NCBI RefSeq assembly: GCF_902806685.2
Contig: NC_048550.1
Location: forward strand, 4,321,383-4,385,382
Direction: 5' to 3'
Origin: Maniola hyperantus
Taxonomy: Eukaryota; Arthropoda; Insecta; Lepidoptera; Nymphalidae
DNA length: 64,000 bases
Shown here: piece after piece, positions 1-9,481 of the stretch
Layout: each line of letters starts with the position of its first letter
Position numbering within the stretch: position 1 is the first letter of the stretch
Position numbers and translations under genes: made by a program
Notes under the pieces: generated by a model
The model's database searches: none
What the model was told of the DNA's origin: nothing
Seen by the model: only the letters and a program-made list of their open reading frames with translations

Positions 1-109
1 ACCTCATGTGGTTATCACTAAGCAAAAAATTCTCCAAGATCAAAATGAGCTGAAAATCTAAAGAATTTGGGGATCGCCGCCCTAATGATGCCACCAGGAC
101 AAAAATTCG

Positions 110-168
110 CTAAGACCAATGACATTCTAATAAGCATGTCATGCTTATTAGAATGTCATTGGCTAAGA
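110..168. repeat. 47-nt perfect palindrome flanked by a 6-bp direct repeat
   Basis: Positions 116-162 form a perfect inverted repeat with 23-nt arms (arm begins CCAATGACATTC) and a single T at the centre. It is flanked on both sides by CTAAGA (110-115 and 163-168). The direct repeat could be a target-site duplication or the footprint of a template switch. No coding content is seen in 1-1100 apart from this. Confidence 0.85.
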
Positions 169-1194
169 CCATCGACGCGACGATAGAGCTATCTCTGAGG
201 CTGAAAATCAGAATGTCCATTACACTTTGTAGGCTATAAGATTTTTCAGAAAATATATTGTCCACAGCTGGCATAATATTTTTATCAGCAACGAAGCTTT
301 GAATGTCGCAGCTCAGACAACAATATGCTTCGTATTGGTCATCATAGGACTACTGGTTCTACTGTTTCTGTTTGCCGCCGAAGTGATATGTATGTATTAG
401 GGCAAAAAAGTTGTTGTGTTTTTAATATATATTTATTTATTTAGAAATCTTGGGTTCTCTATTGAATGTGTGAGCATCAATTTGATTTAAGGGGAAATAG
501 GGGCAGTCCTGAAATCCTAGTTAAAATTTAACAGCGCTGAGTCTTTTTTCAATATTCTTCATTATTAGGTAGATACTTGATTAAAATTTTCGTCGCGTGT
601 TTGGTGAAAATGATTGAGTCACTTTTTAAGTCGAAAATCTTTTGATTGATTTTTTCACCGAACACGATGTTTATTGGTTATTTATTTCTTACGATTGTTT
701 TACAAATCTTGCTAGAAGCGGAAATTTTGAAAATGTAGAGCTGAGACATTTTTGTGGCCTTCCCTTCAAAAAATCATCCTCGCCCATCTTTGTGGCAGCT
801 AGATTTTTTATTTGCTCTACATACTCAGAATACAGTATTTGTTCAAAACTGAGTGTACATTATATATTTTGTATCTTTCCTCTTACTTACTAACTTTATG
901 AGCCTTGTCTTGGCCGTTGTTCTGGTTAAATAATGTACGTTTTTTTTTAAATCGTAAAGTAGTGACAACAGTACTTTACTATCATTACAATCTAGCCTAT
1001 AGAGAGGCTAATAAGTAATAATATTATATTAACCTAAACTTATACACGTACTTATACCTAAGAATCGGTCCATTGACTTATCTTAGTCTATAGTTAACAT
1101 ACTTTATTGGAAGACACTTTGTTCTTGTGTTCTTTATATTGCACTAGCACTATGCAAATAATGGATGTAACAATGATATTACTTAAAGTCGGTC

Positions 1195-1390
1195 GGCTTC
1201 CTAGTCGGGGGATCCGGGATTCATTCCCGGGCCTCTTTCAGAGCTATGTTCATTTTAAACAATTACGTACTACTTGCTCTAAAGGGTGAAGGAAAACGTC
1301 ATCCTGAGCGTTTCATGCATGCCTGAGAGTTCACCATAATGTTCTCAAAGGTTTGTGAAGTCTATTAATCCGAACTTGGCTCGTGTAGGT
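1195..1390 (+). repeat. tRNA-derived SINE family A, diverged copy
   Basis: It contains a B-box-like stretch (GGGATTCATTCCCGGGC) followed by the family A body: GTGAAGGAAAACGTC, GCATGCCTGAGAGTTC and ATGTTCTCAAAGG. The same body occurs at 15050, 22230, 33237 and 42566. The 5' tRNA head is degraded. Confidence 0.6.
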
Positions 1391-1744
1391 AGGTATGGCC
1401 AAACGGGCCAAACCTTTCTAATTCTGAGAGTATTTAGGAAATATCATTTTTTTCTATTACAGAATGTCAAAGACTGTCTACGTGAGAAAAACATTTGTCG
1501 AAACCTTTTTCAAGCTACAAATTATGGCGAACAAGATAAAAAGTAACGATTTTTGGCCAAAATCTTTCGAAAGGGGAGGATGGGAAGGTGTTGTATATTG
1601 TCGCGTTATGTTTCATTACATAACACTGCAATGTTTAATAATAAATCATATTTTACAACAGAGTTCTCAAAGTTTTTTTTATTTAAAACCTGTTTGTTCA
1701 TATCTTTTATGATCTTCAATCAGTATAGGTGTGAGTATACTGTA

Positions 1745-2306
1745 TAAGGCCATTATCTCACTTGGACACCATGCCAGTGCCACCGGTCGCAACACCGTTA
1801 TGTCTTGAACTGCCAAACGAGAAATACCAGAACAGGCACCAAGGTGATAACAAGCACACTGAAGGAGGCGTGCAGAAGAAGACAAGAGAGAATAAGAAGG
1901 CATTATGCTCACCTTCTCCCGCCTTAGGAAATAGGTGAAAACCTGTGCCGGTTCAACTTTGAAACGTTTCAGTCGCATCCGATACTCGGGATCCTGAGAC
2001 GCCGCATTCTTGACAAGCGGACTGCGCCGCTAGGGTTTTTTTCTGCCAGTGAGTCCCACATACCCGCTTTTGTGCAGGATTCAGAAGTGTATTTTCCCCA
2101 GTAAAAAAAAGGGGGAGAGCATCCACCTCACATCAACAGGGTACACGTGCGAATGACATCGTCACGCACGACCAGTGACCAGTGTGCGGGAGAGGCGTCA
2201 AACGCAACTGGTGGTCGAGTAAATGATACGCCAAATATCTCTACTAGCTTATTGGTAGCCCAGCTGGTTGCGCTGCCACTGGTGTCTTAATGAGATAGGG
2301 CCCTAA
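1745..2306. mobile_element. PIF/Harbinger-like non-autonomous DNA element
   Basis: The termini are imperfect inverted repeats. The 5' end reads GGCCATTATCTCACTTGGAC and the complement of the 3' end reads GGGCCCTATCTCATTAAGAC, and both continue ACC. The 556-bp element (1748-2303) is bounded by TAA on both sides (1745-1747, 2304-2306), which fits the TWA duplications of PIF/Harbinger. Its interior (about 2040-2110) resembles the 3' end of the GC-rich LINE at 16.2-16.8 kb (GTGAGTCCCACATAC, then CCCAGTAAAAAAAAGGGGG). No transposase ORF is present. Confidence 0.6.
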
Positions 2307-3430
2307 ACTGATAGAGCACTATTTGAAGCGCAACGCACACCTGTCTGATGGAATGAAGCCGAAGCCGCAGCACTCCGTAAGTAGGTGTCAACGAAGGCCC
2401 CACACTTGACCTATAGAATATAGTCCATAGCTAGTAGAAATCCTACTTTCTGGTTTTTGGTTCATGGGTTCTTCAGTTAAAACCATAGATTAATAGTTAT
2501 GACAAGGTTATGACCTGTGGTTATGACCTAGGCAATTTCATCGTCATAAATGTCATGATACCCGCTTCAACAAGAGTTTTAATAAATAAAGCAACAAAGA
2601 AATAGGTAATAATGGTGAAAGGAATGCAATATAATGTCTAACAAAAGCGCACGAAGCACCCGCTCCGCGTGCAATTTTGATATGATGTGGTAAAATATTC
2701 CATTACTTTAATAATACAAGAATAATACCTAATAATTCTTCTTCTCCATCCTAGTATAAGGTTCCCCATAAATGTAAAACCTCAATTTTTCATGCAGACT
2801 CGTAATATTACTAAGCGCTGATTGCAAATTGCGCCAAATTCTTTGAAGAGTGTTTAACAATCCATACCAGGCCAACCAGCATTGGCCGAACGTGGCAAAT
2901 ATATGCCAAATAGCACCAAATAGGTTCGCCAAATTCATTTGCCGATCGAGTGGGTCAACGCATACAAAGGGCCTTACAGGGCCCATGGTGTTCATCAAGT
3001 ATACAACTAACTAAAATCTGCAATATCTAAATGGCTCAGGTCTAATAGGAAACAAAAAGGCCTTTAGACCTCTATAGTGGGTCACCCATCAAGTAAAAAA
3101 TTTGTATCAATATTGCTTAACCAGCGCAATCGGCTGATATGCGCTGACACAACAGCTACGCCACACGTCCTCAAGTATTCGTACAACTTAAAAGTTGAAT
3201 TTTGTGCCTGTTTTCCGCTAAAATTGCCTTCTGAGAGAGATTAAGATATTATAAGAGCTACACGATAGAAAGAGAGGCGTTTATTAAATTTTAGAGCGCA
3301 GAAATGTGCGAACTGAACTGCACTTTATTGCATCGTAACAAGAGTTGCTATAAGTATTCTGTGCCACGCCTGTTCCACCTCTTGCGCCTCCAATGTCCCT
3401 GTGCGATCTCACAAGCTTCTTTCTTTCAGT

Positions 3431-3577
3431 ATGTGCCCAGTTTGTGTATGTAAATCATGTTGTTTCATAATATTACCTTTAATGGTAGCGGCTGCTGTTG
3501 GGATGTATATCTTCCAAGACGATGTGATCCCTGCTCTCAACGAAGCGATCAGATATATAAAAAATATTTTTTCTTAA
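3431..3577 (+). CDS. 48-residue Cys-rich single-pass membrane protein
   Basis: A short ORF of 48 codons that I do not recognise. It starts MCPVCVCKSCC, so five of the first eleven residues are Cys (possible palmitoylation or metal binding; inference). A hydrophobic segment follows (about residues 12-28, FIILPLMVAAAVGMYIF) and then a short amphipathic tail ending KNIFS. A pyrimidine tract ending in CAG lies just before the ATG (CTTCTTTCTTTCAG at 3416-3429), which suggests a 3' splice site and a 5' UTR intron. An AATAAA at 3604-3609 would end the transcript just after the stop. The convergent minus-strand gene has its own AATAAA complement at 3679-3684. The Cys-rich start resembles the N-terminus of the neighbouring minus gene (MCNCSKCTYC), so it may be a third member of the cluster. 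The reality of the gene rests on composition and its signals only. Confidence 0.5.
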   Translation: MCPVCVCKSCCFIILPLMVAAAVGMYIFQDDVIPALNEAIRYIKNIFS

Positions 3578-3603
3578 CTGTAATTTGTGATTAAGCCGAG
3601 AAT

Positions 3604-3609
3604 AATAAA
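3604..3609 (+). terminator. Polyadenylation signal for the 48-residue ORF
   Basis: AATAAA lies 27 nt after the stop codon at 3575-3577. Confidence 0.45.
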
Positions 3610-3678
3610 GTTCAAAGTTCAAATATATTCAAGATGCTTACAATTTTATGAAAGTTTCTTGAATATTATATTCGTATA

Positions 3679-3684
3679 TTTATT
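3679..3684 (-). terminator. Polyadenylation signal for the 141-residue membrane protein gene
   Basis: TTTATT on the plus strand reads AATAAA on minus, about 180 nt after the minus-strand stop at 3863. The two convergent genes would end within about 75 bp of each other. Confidence 0.4.
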
Positions 3685-3862
3685 GAAATAGTATCTAATA
3701 CTAATCTTCTTACTTATATTTACACCAATATTATAAAACGCCAAAGTGTGTCGGTGTGTCTGTCTGTCTGCTAGCATCCGTTTAGACTTTGAATTATCGC
3801 GTACCTACTATAGGTATTCATAGTTCAAAGTTCGCACATCGCACTGCTAGCATGCGTTTACA

Positions 3863-4095
3863 TTAAACTATCAAGTGCATAGTGTAATTCCGTTTTCTTT
3901 CTTTTATCTTCTGTATTAGTAGAGAGAAGTCGATCCCGGCGAACAATGGCACGTCCATCGTAGGAGCGATCTTGATTGAAAATGGAGTTATAGTATCCTG
4001 ATGCGTCGGATGTGTCACAATCAAATCCGATTTACCCGTCGTTGAGAGTGTGTTCACACTCTCTGGTTTCAATGTTGTAGAAAGATTTCTATTAT
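3863..4095 (-). CDS. Membrane protein 1, exon 3 (extracellular or luminal tail and stop)
   Basis: The acceptor TTGTTTTGCAG precedes 4095. The exon runs open for 77 codons to TAA and is Thr/Ser-rich at first, with a basic stretch (KIKERKR) near the end. Confidence 0.7.
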
Positions 4096-5651
4096 CTGCA
4101 AAACAATTGCCTTTATTACGATATAATATTATACCTACGCAAAATATTTTTATAACTATATCGTTAACAGGAACGTTTCCAAGTTTATAAATAGTATTTT
4201 TGTCCTAATTCTATACCTACCTTTATTATTATTACGTGTTAGACACGATTAATATTCTTTCTGAGAAATCCATACTAAATACTAAATATAAATGCGAAAG
4301 TGTGTTTTCGACTTAAATAATATCCTGAACCGGCTTAACGTTGAAGCCAGGGTTAGACTATCAATATTATCAGGCGATTCGCAATATCGCGATCCTACCT
4401 ATATCGAGGAAATATTGATGGTATTGACAGAATCAAACAATCTAATCGCAATCTTAGAATAAATAATAGTACTCTAGGTATAGACTGTACCTAGACTACA
4501 TATTACATATACATTTATTTATTTTACATCTAATTGGAACGGCGCGGCCGTGCCACTTACACTAACTAAATGATCAGATAAATTAAGTACCTTGACTTAA
4601 CATTGAAAAGCCTGTTAATAAAAGATTTAAAAAAAAACTTTACCTTACTAGTGCCGATACGACTTAGGTAAACATAAGCATGAGCTCGCCCTCATGATAT
4701 GCAAGAACTATACCGAACAATACAAGTACACTACGTACCATCTTTATATCTGCCAGTTTCCAAGTCAACGAAGCAATAGTTGTAGCCGAGTCCTACGCCG
4801 AGGGCCAGCATTATGAGCAGTGTGGCGACTATGCACGTGACCACCGACGTCGCAGCGCAACATGATGCCAACCTGTACAAACATCATTAATGGTTAAGGC
4901 TTCAAGCACCCCACCTATTTGGTATAGTCCGTTGCCTTGGTAAGTATGCAGATAAACAAATCGCAGAAGCCTTATCGGAATAAACGCGTAAGTGACGCGA
5001 TTTGCCTGCGCCGCGCTTAGACCACTTTAGACGTTTTAGAGTTGGAGCATAGCTGCTCGAGTTAGCTTTTTCGTTCGCATCATGATTTCATTGCCAGTTC
5101 GTATTAACAAGGTCGTGTATAGCACTCTTTACTCATGTGGCGTATAGTGCACCTCCTATCTATACCCATTTCAAGGAGAAGCAACTTAGCTTGAAAGTAA
5201 AAAAACTAGTAGGTGTAGATTACTGGACACTAGAGATTTTGGACCTCCGAAAGTTTGCAGGTTTTTTTTATAAGCCAACAAGTCGATCTCCATAAAATTT
5301 GCCTTGACTCTGTATTTAAATCAGATGATCTAACCATACCTTTCTATACTAATATTATAAAGAGGTAATGTCGTTAAGTTTGTTTGTCCCCTACAAACAA
5401 ACTTAACGACATTACCTCTTAACGACGTAATCTCTGGAACTACTGAACCGATTTTGAAAATTCTTTCACCAATCGAAAGCTACATTATTCCTGAGTGACA
5501 TAGGCTATATTATATATACACGCGGGCGAAGCCGCGGGGATCAGCTAGTATATTATAAATTAACTTAACCACTTACTCACTCTGCCACTTACCTTTCGCA
5601 TATGTAAATTATATTGCCCATGCAATATGTGCATTTGCTGCAATTACACAT
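3863..5651 (-). CDS. Small single-pass membrane protein, member 1 of divergent pair (3 exons, 141 aa)
   Basis: Exons are 5651-5593, 4872-4739 and 4095-3863, with GT/AG borders and phases 2 and 1, encoding 141 residues. Residues 1-18 are Cys-rich (MCNCSKCTYC, then YIC). Residues 21-33 carry more Cys (SCC). A transmembrane helix spans about 29-49, followed by GYNYCFVDLETG. The C-terminal 80 residues are polar, with possible N-glycosylation sites (NLS near residue 68, NYT near the end), so an Nin-Cout (type III-like) topology is inferred. An in-frame TGA precedes the ATG, supporting this start. I recognise no named family. The plus-strand gene at 5960-8353 has the same exon-2 length, the same intron phases and the same GY-x-YC core. 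Function is unknown. Confidence 0.7.
4739..4872 (-). CDS. Membrane protein 1, exon 2 (transmembrane exon, 134 nt)
   Basis: The acceptor ...TTTGTACAG precedes 4872 and the donor GTACGT follows 4739. The exon encodes the Cys pair, the hydrophobic helix and the GYNYCFVDLETG motif. It is 134 nt, as is exon 2 of the divergent partner. Confidence 0.75.
5340..5550 (+). mobile_element. CTAG-ended Helitron-like element, variant with internal snap-back palindrome
   Basis: It starts at ACTAATATTATAAAG and ends ...GCGGGCGAAGCCGCGGGGATCAGCTAGTA: a GC-rich hairpin then CTAG, as in the larger CTAG family. Positions 5360-5420 are a perfect 28-bp inverted repeat around CCCCT, so the 5' sequence has been copied back on itself. 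It sits in intron 1 of the minus-strand membrane gene's upstream neighbourhood (between exons at 4872 and 5593). A related 5' part occurs at 21975-22180. Confidence 0.55.
5593..5651 (-). CDS. Membrane protein 1, coding exon 1
   Basis: Encodes residues 1-19 plus two bases. The donor GTAAGT follows at 5592 downward. It encodes seven Cys or Met residues in the first eleven. Confidence 0.65.
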
Positions 5652-5839
5652 ATTATTTCAAATGAAAATAAGAAACATGTAGGAAGTATAAAAATTGTAT
5701 AAAAATCTGTAAAAAATTGTGTAAATAATTAACAAACAATAATATTGTCAAAATTGTGACAAAAGCTTCAAAACCATGAATAATTTTATTTTATACCGTA
5801 GTTTTATACACTATACAATCGAAACGTATAATGAATCGA

Positions 5840-5895
5840 CAGCTATCGATAGAATTGAGTGCATTTGTCGATAAAAAAACTTAAACAGCTGTCAA
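5840..5895. promoter_or_regulatory. Probable bidirectional promoter with DRE-type motif
   Basis: It lies between the divergent starts (minus ATG at 5651, plus ATG at 5960). It contains TATCGATA at 5844-5851, a second GTCGATAA at 5867-5874 and an E-box CAGCTG at 5886-5891. TATCGATA is the DNA-replication-related element bound by DREF in insects. The same pair CAGCTG + TATCGAT occurs at 24034-24050 upstream of a GGT first exon. Assignment as a promoter is inference. Confidence 0.45.
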
Positions 5896-5959
5896 GTTAG
5901 TTTATTTTCTTATAAATTTTCAACTATTTTCCTCTTTCCTTCTGTGTATATTTCAGGAG

Positions 5960-6012
5960 ATGACTGGGTATATTATTCTAAAACCAGAGAACCTTCACAA
6001 TTCTTTGAAGGG
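5960..6012 (+). CDS. Membrane protein 2, tentative exon 1
   Basis: The ATG lies three bases after a candidate acceptor TATATTTCAG (5956), so a 5' UTR intron is possible. The exon encodes 17 codons (start MTGYIILKPENL) plus two bases before GTAAGT. SINE family B begins directly after it. Confidence 0.4.
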
Positions 6013-8353
6013 GTAAGTTTGAAAGCATACCACCCTACCGGCAAAGCCGTGCCGCCAAGCGATTTCGCGTTCCGGTACGATGCCGTGTGGAAACCAAAGG
6101 GACATGGGTTTAGTAAAAAAACTGACATACCCCTTCCAGGTTAGCCCGCTTCCATCTTAGACTGCATCATCACTTACCACCAGGTGAGATTGCAGTCAAG
6201 GGCTAACTTGTATCTGAATAAAAAAGATATTATACTGGCCTGATGGCATGCGCGTTTTAACGGGGGTTTTAGCATGGGCTAACCTGGAAGGAGTATGGCA
6301 GTTATTATTAAACCCATACCCTTTTGGTTATTGTGACTATACATCAGGGCTAAAAAGATGCTAGCGGAGCGAGACCAATAATTAATTATTAATCTATGCT
6401 GTAGATATTTCCTGAATTTTCGAATTTATATAAATAAACCTTTCTTACTGAAGGTCCTTGCCTTGGAATATCACTTAGACGGAGTTTTGGGCGGGGTAAA
6501 TAGTTCGTAGAAACACGTAGATTGTAATTAAGTTTTTATACTTTTCTGATGGTAATAAAATTTAAAATAACTTTTCCTTCAAGAACGTCTTACACAAAAA
6601 CGCCAACGCAAAAATGTAATAAAATTGAATGCTAAAATTATTCTAGTTTCTCGGATCATTGTTTTATGAAACAAAAAAATTTCAGGCGTTACGAATCAAA
6701 TTGTTTCTCATAGTCAATTATTACTTACATTTTCATCGACTGTAGTGTGTAAGTCTAAAACAATATTTGACCAACAACAAATCTACTTAGCAGAAATCTT
6801 CTTCGGCACTGGCCAAGTGCAGGTCAATTACACTTAACTTATATTTAAAAAAAACAGGTTTGCTGTCGAAATTATGAAGTAGGTAGGTTTTTTTTAAATT
6901 TTTTTTAAAATTCAGATACAAGTTATCCCTTGACTGCAATCTCACCTGATGGTTAGTGATGATGCAGTCTAAGATGATAGCGGGTTAACCTGGAAGGGAT
7001 ATGGCAGTTTTTATTAAACCCGTACCCCTTTGGTTTCTACACGGCATCGTACCGGAACGCTTAATCGCTTGGCGGCACGGCTTTGCCGGTAGGGTCGTAA
7101 CTAGCCACGGCTGAAGCCTCCCACCAGACCAGACCAGAAATTTAGAAATTATAAAATTCCAAACCCCTGCCAGGAATCGAACCCGGGACCTCCCACTAAT
7201 AAGACCACAGCGCTCACGACTGCGCCAGGGAGGTAGTCAAAATCGTCAAAAAGGTATCTACTTAACTACATTTTATACAGATGAGAAGATTGGTGGAGAT
7301 TTACATTTAGATAGAGAGAATTAGATCTTTAATATTATATTCCCTTCATAAACCAAGTATAGGGTCTCTCTCTGGTCGTGGCAGATTGCCGTCCCATCGG
7401 ATTATGAGATAAGAGAAAAAAGAGTGCACCTGTGTACTCGCACATACTTATGTCTTCTGCGTAGCTCTAGTCGTCGGCTGCCGTGGCAGAAATTCGGTTA
7501 GAAAAGCATAATTAGTTTGGTTCCAGCAAGCCAAGATGGATGATATGCGTATTGTTCACCGCAGGCCTGCTCATCATGACGCTGTCTGCAGTCGCCGCTG
7601 GCATCTTCATAGGCTACACTTATTGCTACGTCGAACATCGGACGGGATTCCGAGCTGCTGGTAAAAAAAACTACACTGGTGCGCTTTCAACTTGTGTTTC
7701 AACTGTGCAAGCGCTAACTACGGAGATGTCGTATGCCTGTGCGCATGCCTCATGTTCGCTGACAGTAGCGCATGCAATAAAATCCTGTGGTGCACGTAAC
7801 TCTCTTACATCGTCTCCCTCGTCTCCCGCGTTTGTGACGACATACAACACGCATTCTTATACGCATGTATCTTCAGCAGATTACATAACGCATACACTAC
7901 GCAAGTTGGAAACGCACCGGTGTAGTAAGCTGCATTATCCCTGTGCATTTAGAGCATTATTTGCAATGTTACTTATTTGTGCTTATTTGTACTTATGTGT
8001 ACTTTATCACAAATGTTGCGATTGACATTTTACTTTACCAGCTATCATACTCTGGCGCTAATCCTGTAGGCATATAGCACTGGTAGAACAGACTCAGAAA
8101 ATATTTACTATATAATATTTGTATAGCAGTTTAGTTAGTAATTTTTGATTTATTCACAGGTAACATTTCACAAACACAAGATCTCCGGATATTTAACGTT
8201 CCCCTCGGTGACTTCCAGGAGATGAGGGAGCAGAACACTATAAATGGAGCGCTCGTGTCCAGCCAATTAGTGCAGAAGTTCCTAAAAATTGGACATACGC
8301 TATGGGATGATGATCATCAGGGCCATGTGATGACAAACACGTCGAGAAACTGA
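5960..8353 (+). CDS. Small single-pass membrane protein, member 2 of divergent pair (3 exons, 126 aa)
   Basis: Proposed exons are 5960-6012, 7527-7660 and 8160-8353, with GT/AG borders and phases 2 and 1, encoding 126 residues. Residues 1-18 are polar. A basic KPR precedes a hydrophobic helix (about 23-47), then GYTYCYVEHRTG and a 65-residue polar tail with an N-glycosylation site (NIS at 64) and another near the C-terminus (NTS). Exons 2 and 3 are well supported. Exon 1 is less certain: its donor GGGTAAGT abuts a SINE, and its reading frame was chosen because it restores phase 2 as in the paralogue. An alternative join uses acceptor ...CAGCAAG before 7531 and another frame of exon 1. No named family is recognised. 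It is paired with the minus-strand gene ending at 3863. Confidence 0.62.
6013..6225 (+). repeat. tRNA-derived SINE family B body, reversed head missing
   Basis: It shares the segments CACCCTACCGGCAAAGCCGT, CCTTCCAGGTTAGCCCGCTT and CAGTCAAGGGCTAACTTGTA with copies at 6890-7237, 48955-49246 and 62252-62340. It begins exactly at the donor of the tentative exon 1 of membrane gene 2. Confidence 0.75.
6890..7237 (-). repeat. tRNA-derived SINE family B, nearly full copy
   Basis: Read on minus, it starts with a tRNA-like head: ACCTCCCTGGCGCAGTCGTG (A box) and a B box GGTCCCGGGTTCGATTCCTG. It continues through the shared body to a TTTTTT/AAAAAA tail near 6890. It lies in intron 1 of membrane gene 2. 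Confidence 0.8.
7527..7660 (+). CDS. Membrane protein 2, exon 2 (transmembrane exon, 134 nt)
   Basis: The acceptor GGTTCCAG ends at 7526 and the donor GTAAAA starts at 7661. It encodes KPRW, the hydrophobic helix and the GYTYCYVEHRTG motif. The open frame that runs on past 7660 to 8025 is intron read-through. Confidence 0.7.
8160..8353 (+). CDS. Membrane protein 2, exon 3 and stop
   Basis: The acceptor TTTATTCACAG ends at 8159. The exon is open for 64 codons to TGA at 8351-8353, with NISQTQ at its start and an acidic WDDDHQ near its end. It was not detectable as a long ORF because it has no internal start. Confidence 0.65.
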
Positions 8354-8432
8354 AACGGGAACCATGAGTGACAGCAAAAGTAGAATAGTTCGTTTTCGTA
8401 AATTTCGTTGTCGTGATTAAACTGGTTTTAAA

Positions 8433-8607
8433 ATATAAGTCCCGCAAGTTGCTATTGCGCTGGAACCATGTCTCATTAACATCAAAATGACGTCATTTTG
8501 ACGTCAGCCGAAATAAAAATATACCATCAGCTCAAAATTTCAGTCAAGTGCTGAACGTCACTAAAATCGCGGCCACGCACATTAGCAATTTGCGGGACTT
8601 ATATTCG
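8433..8607. repeat. Fold-back MITE with AAGTCCCGCAA termini
   Basis: The termini are AAGTCCCGCAAGTTGCTA and the inverse TAGCAATTTGCGGGACTT. An internal palindrome AATGACGTCATTTTGACGTC carries CRE-like TGACGTCA. A 3'-truncated relative lies at 53846-53975. It would fall in the 3' UTR of membrane gene 2. Confidence 0.75.
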
Positions 8608-8871
8608 CCAATCGTTATTACGTTCACTACCGAATTGAATCGCAAGTGATACGCCTATTATGGCGGTAAATTAATTATGAGAGGCCAAATTATAGCGATT
8701 CGATTCACCGACCTAGTGGACGTATAGAAATCGGCAGTCGCGTGCCCTTTTGTTCTAGTTTTATGTTTATACCTTATTATTTTCTGTACATAGAAGAACA
8801 TTCTTTAGAGTTTCAGCTTTTAAATTGTCCTCTTGTGTTCTTATTATTTTGTAATATTAAAATAATGATTC

Positions 8872-8877
8872 AATAAA
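8872..8877 (+). terminator. Polyadenylation signal for membrane protein 2
   Basis: AATAAA lies about 520 nt after the stop. The intervening 3' UTR would include the fold-back element at 8433-8607. Confidence 0.45.
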
Positions 8878-8984
8878 TTTTTCATGCTTTTGATTTCATG
8901 TTTGTAGAATCTCCTGCCCTCGAATATTACTTTTGCCTAGATAGATAGGTCGCAAGGTGCTGAAATTGATGAAAGTAATGCCGG

Positions 8985-9185
8985 CACCAAACTGGAAAGC
9001 GCATCGTTGGCAGACCCCCATTTGATATGTATCCATCCAGGATAGTCCCAAACGAGCCCAGGGAGCCGCTGAATTCAGCCGGCGCGTAAGACCGTGGCGT
9101 ATGGAATTCCCTACAAGAGACATAATATATGTCTAGCAGTGGACGTTTATCCGTTGTCGATGATGATGATAATGATGATGAGATA
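8985..9185 (+). mobile_element. LINE 3' end with (GATGAT)n tail
   Basis: It contains GGGAGCCGCTGAATTCAGCC, CCCTACAAGAGACATA and a CAGTGGACG stretch running into a GATGAT-rich tail. This matches the 3' terminal coding region seen at 45298-45600 (-), 57050-57238 (+) and 59478-59612 (+), whose translation has the LINE reverse-transcriptase C-terminus style (GSRW.QAAQD). Confidence 0.65.
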
Positions 9186-9481
9186 TAAAATCGAATATGT
9201 CGTAGGTATTTTTACAATAATATAAAGTACGTACTTAGTCAGATATCTGAAGCTCTAAAATAATTGTTTTGTTTAGGTTTTGGTACATAAATTGGTTTTC
9301 TTATTTACAGACGTGAATTATAGTCTCCTTTTAATCAAGTTTCTCTGTATTTCGCGCCAAGGTGTTGTGAATTCCAGACACTTCCAAGTCTCAATCCAAT
9401 TTCTCTCCTGTATACTTACTTAAAGTAATTTGGATTCCGAGCGAGTGCCATTTATGTATATATATTGATATGCTCCTCAAA

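Noticed and set aside
7661..8025. Continuation of the 161-codon frame that starts at 7540
   Set aside because: The phase-1 donor at 7661 joins exactly to the 8160 exon, as in the paralogue. The downstream part is Ser/Thr/His/Tyr-rich and looks like intron.
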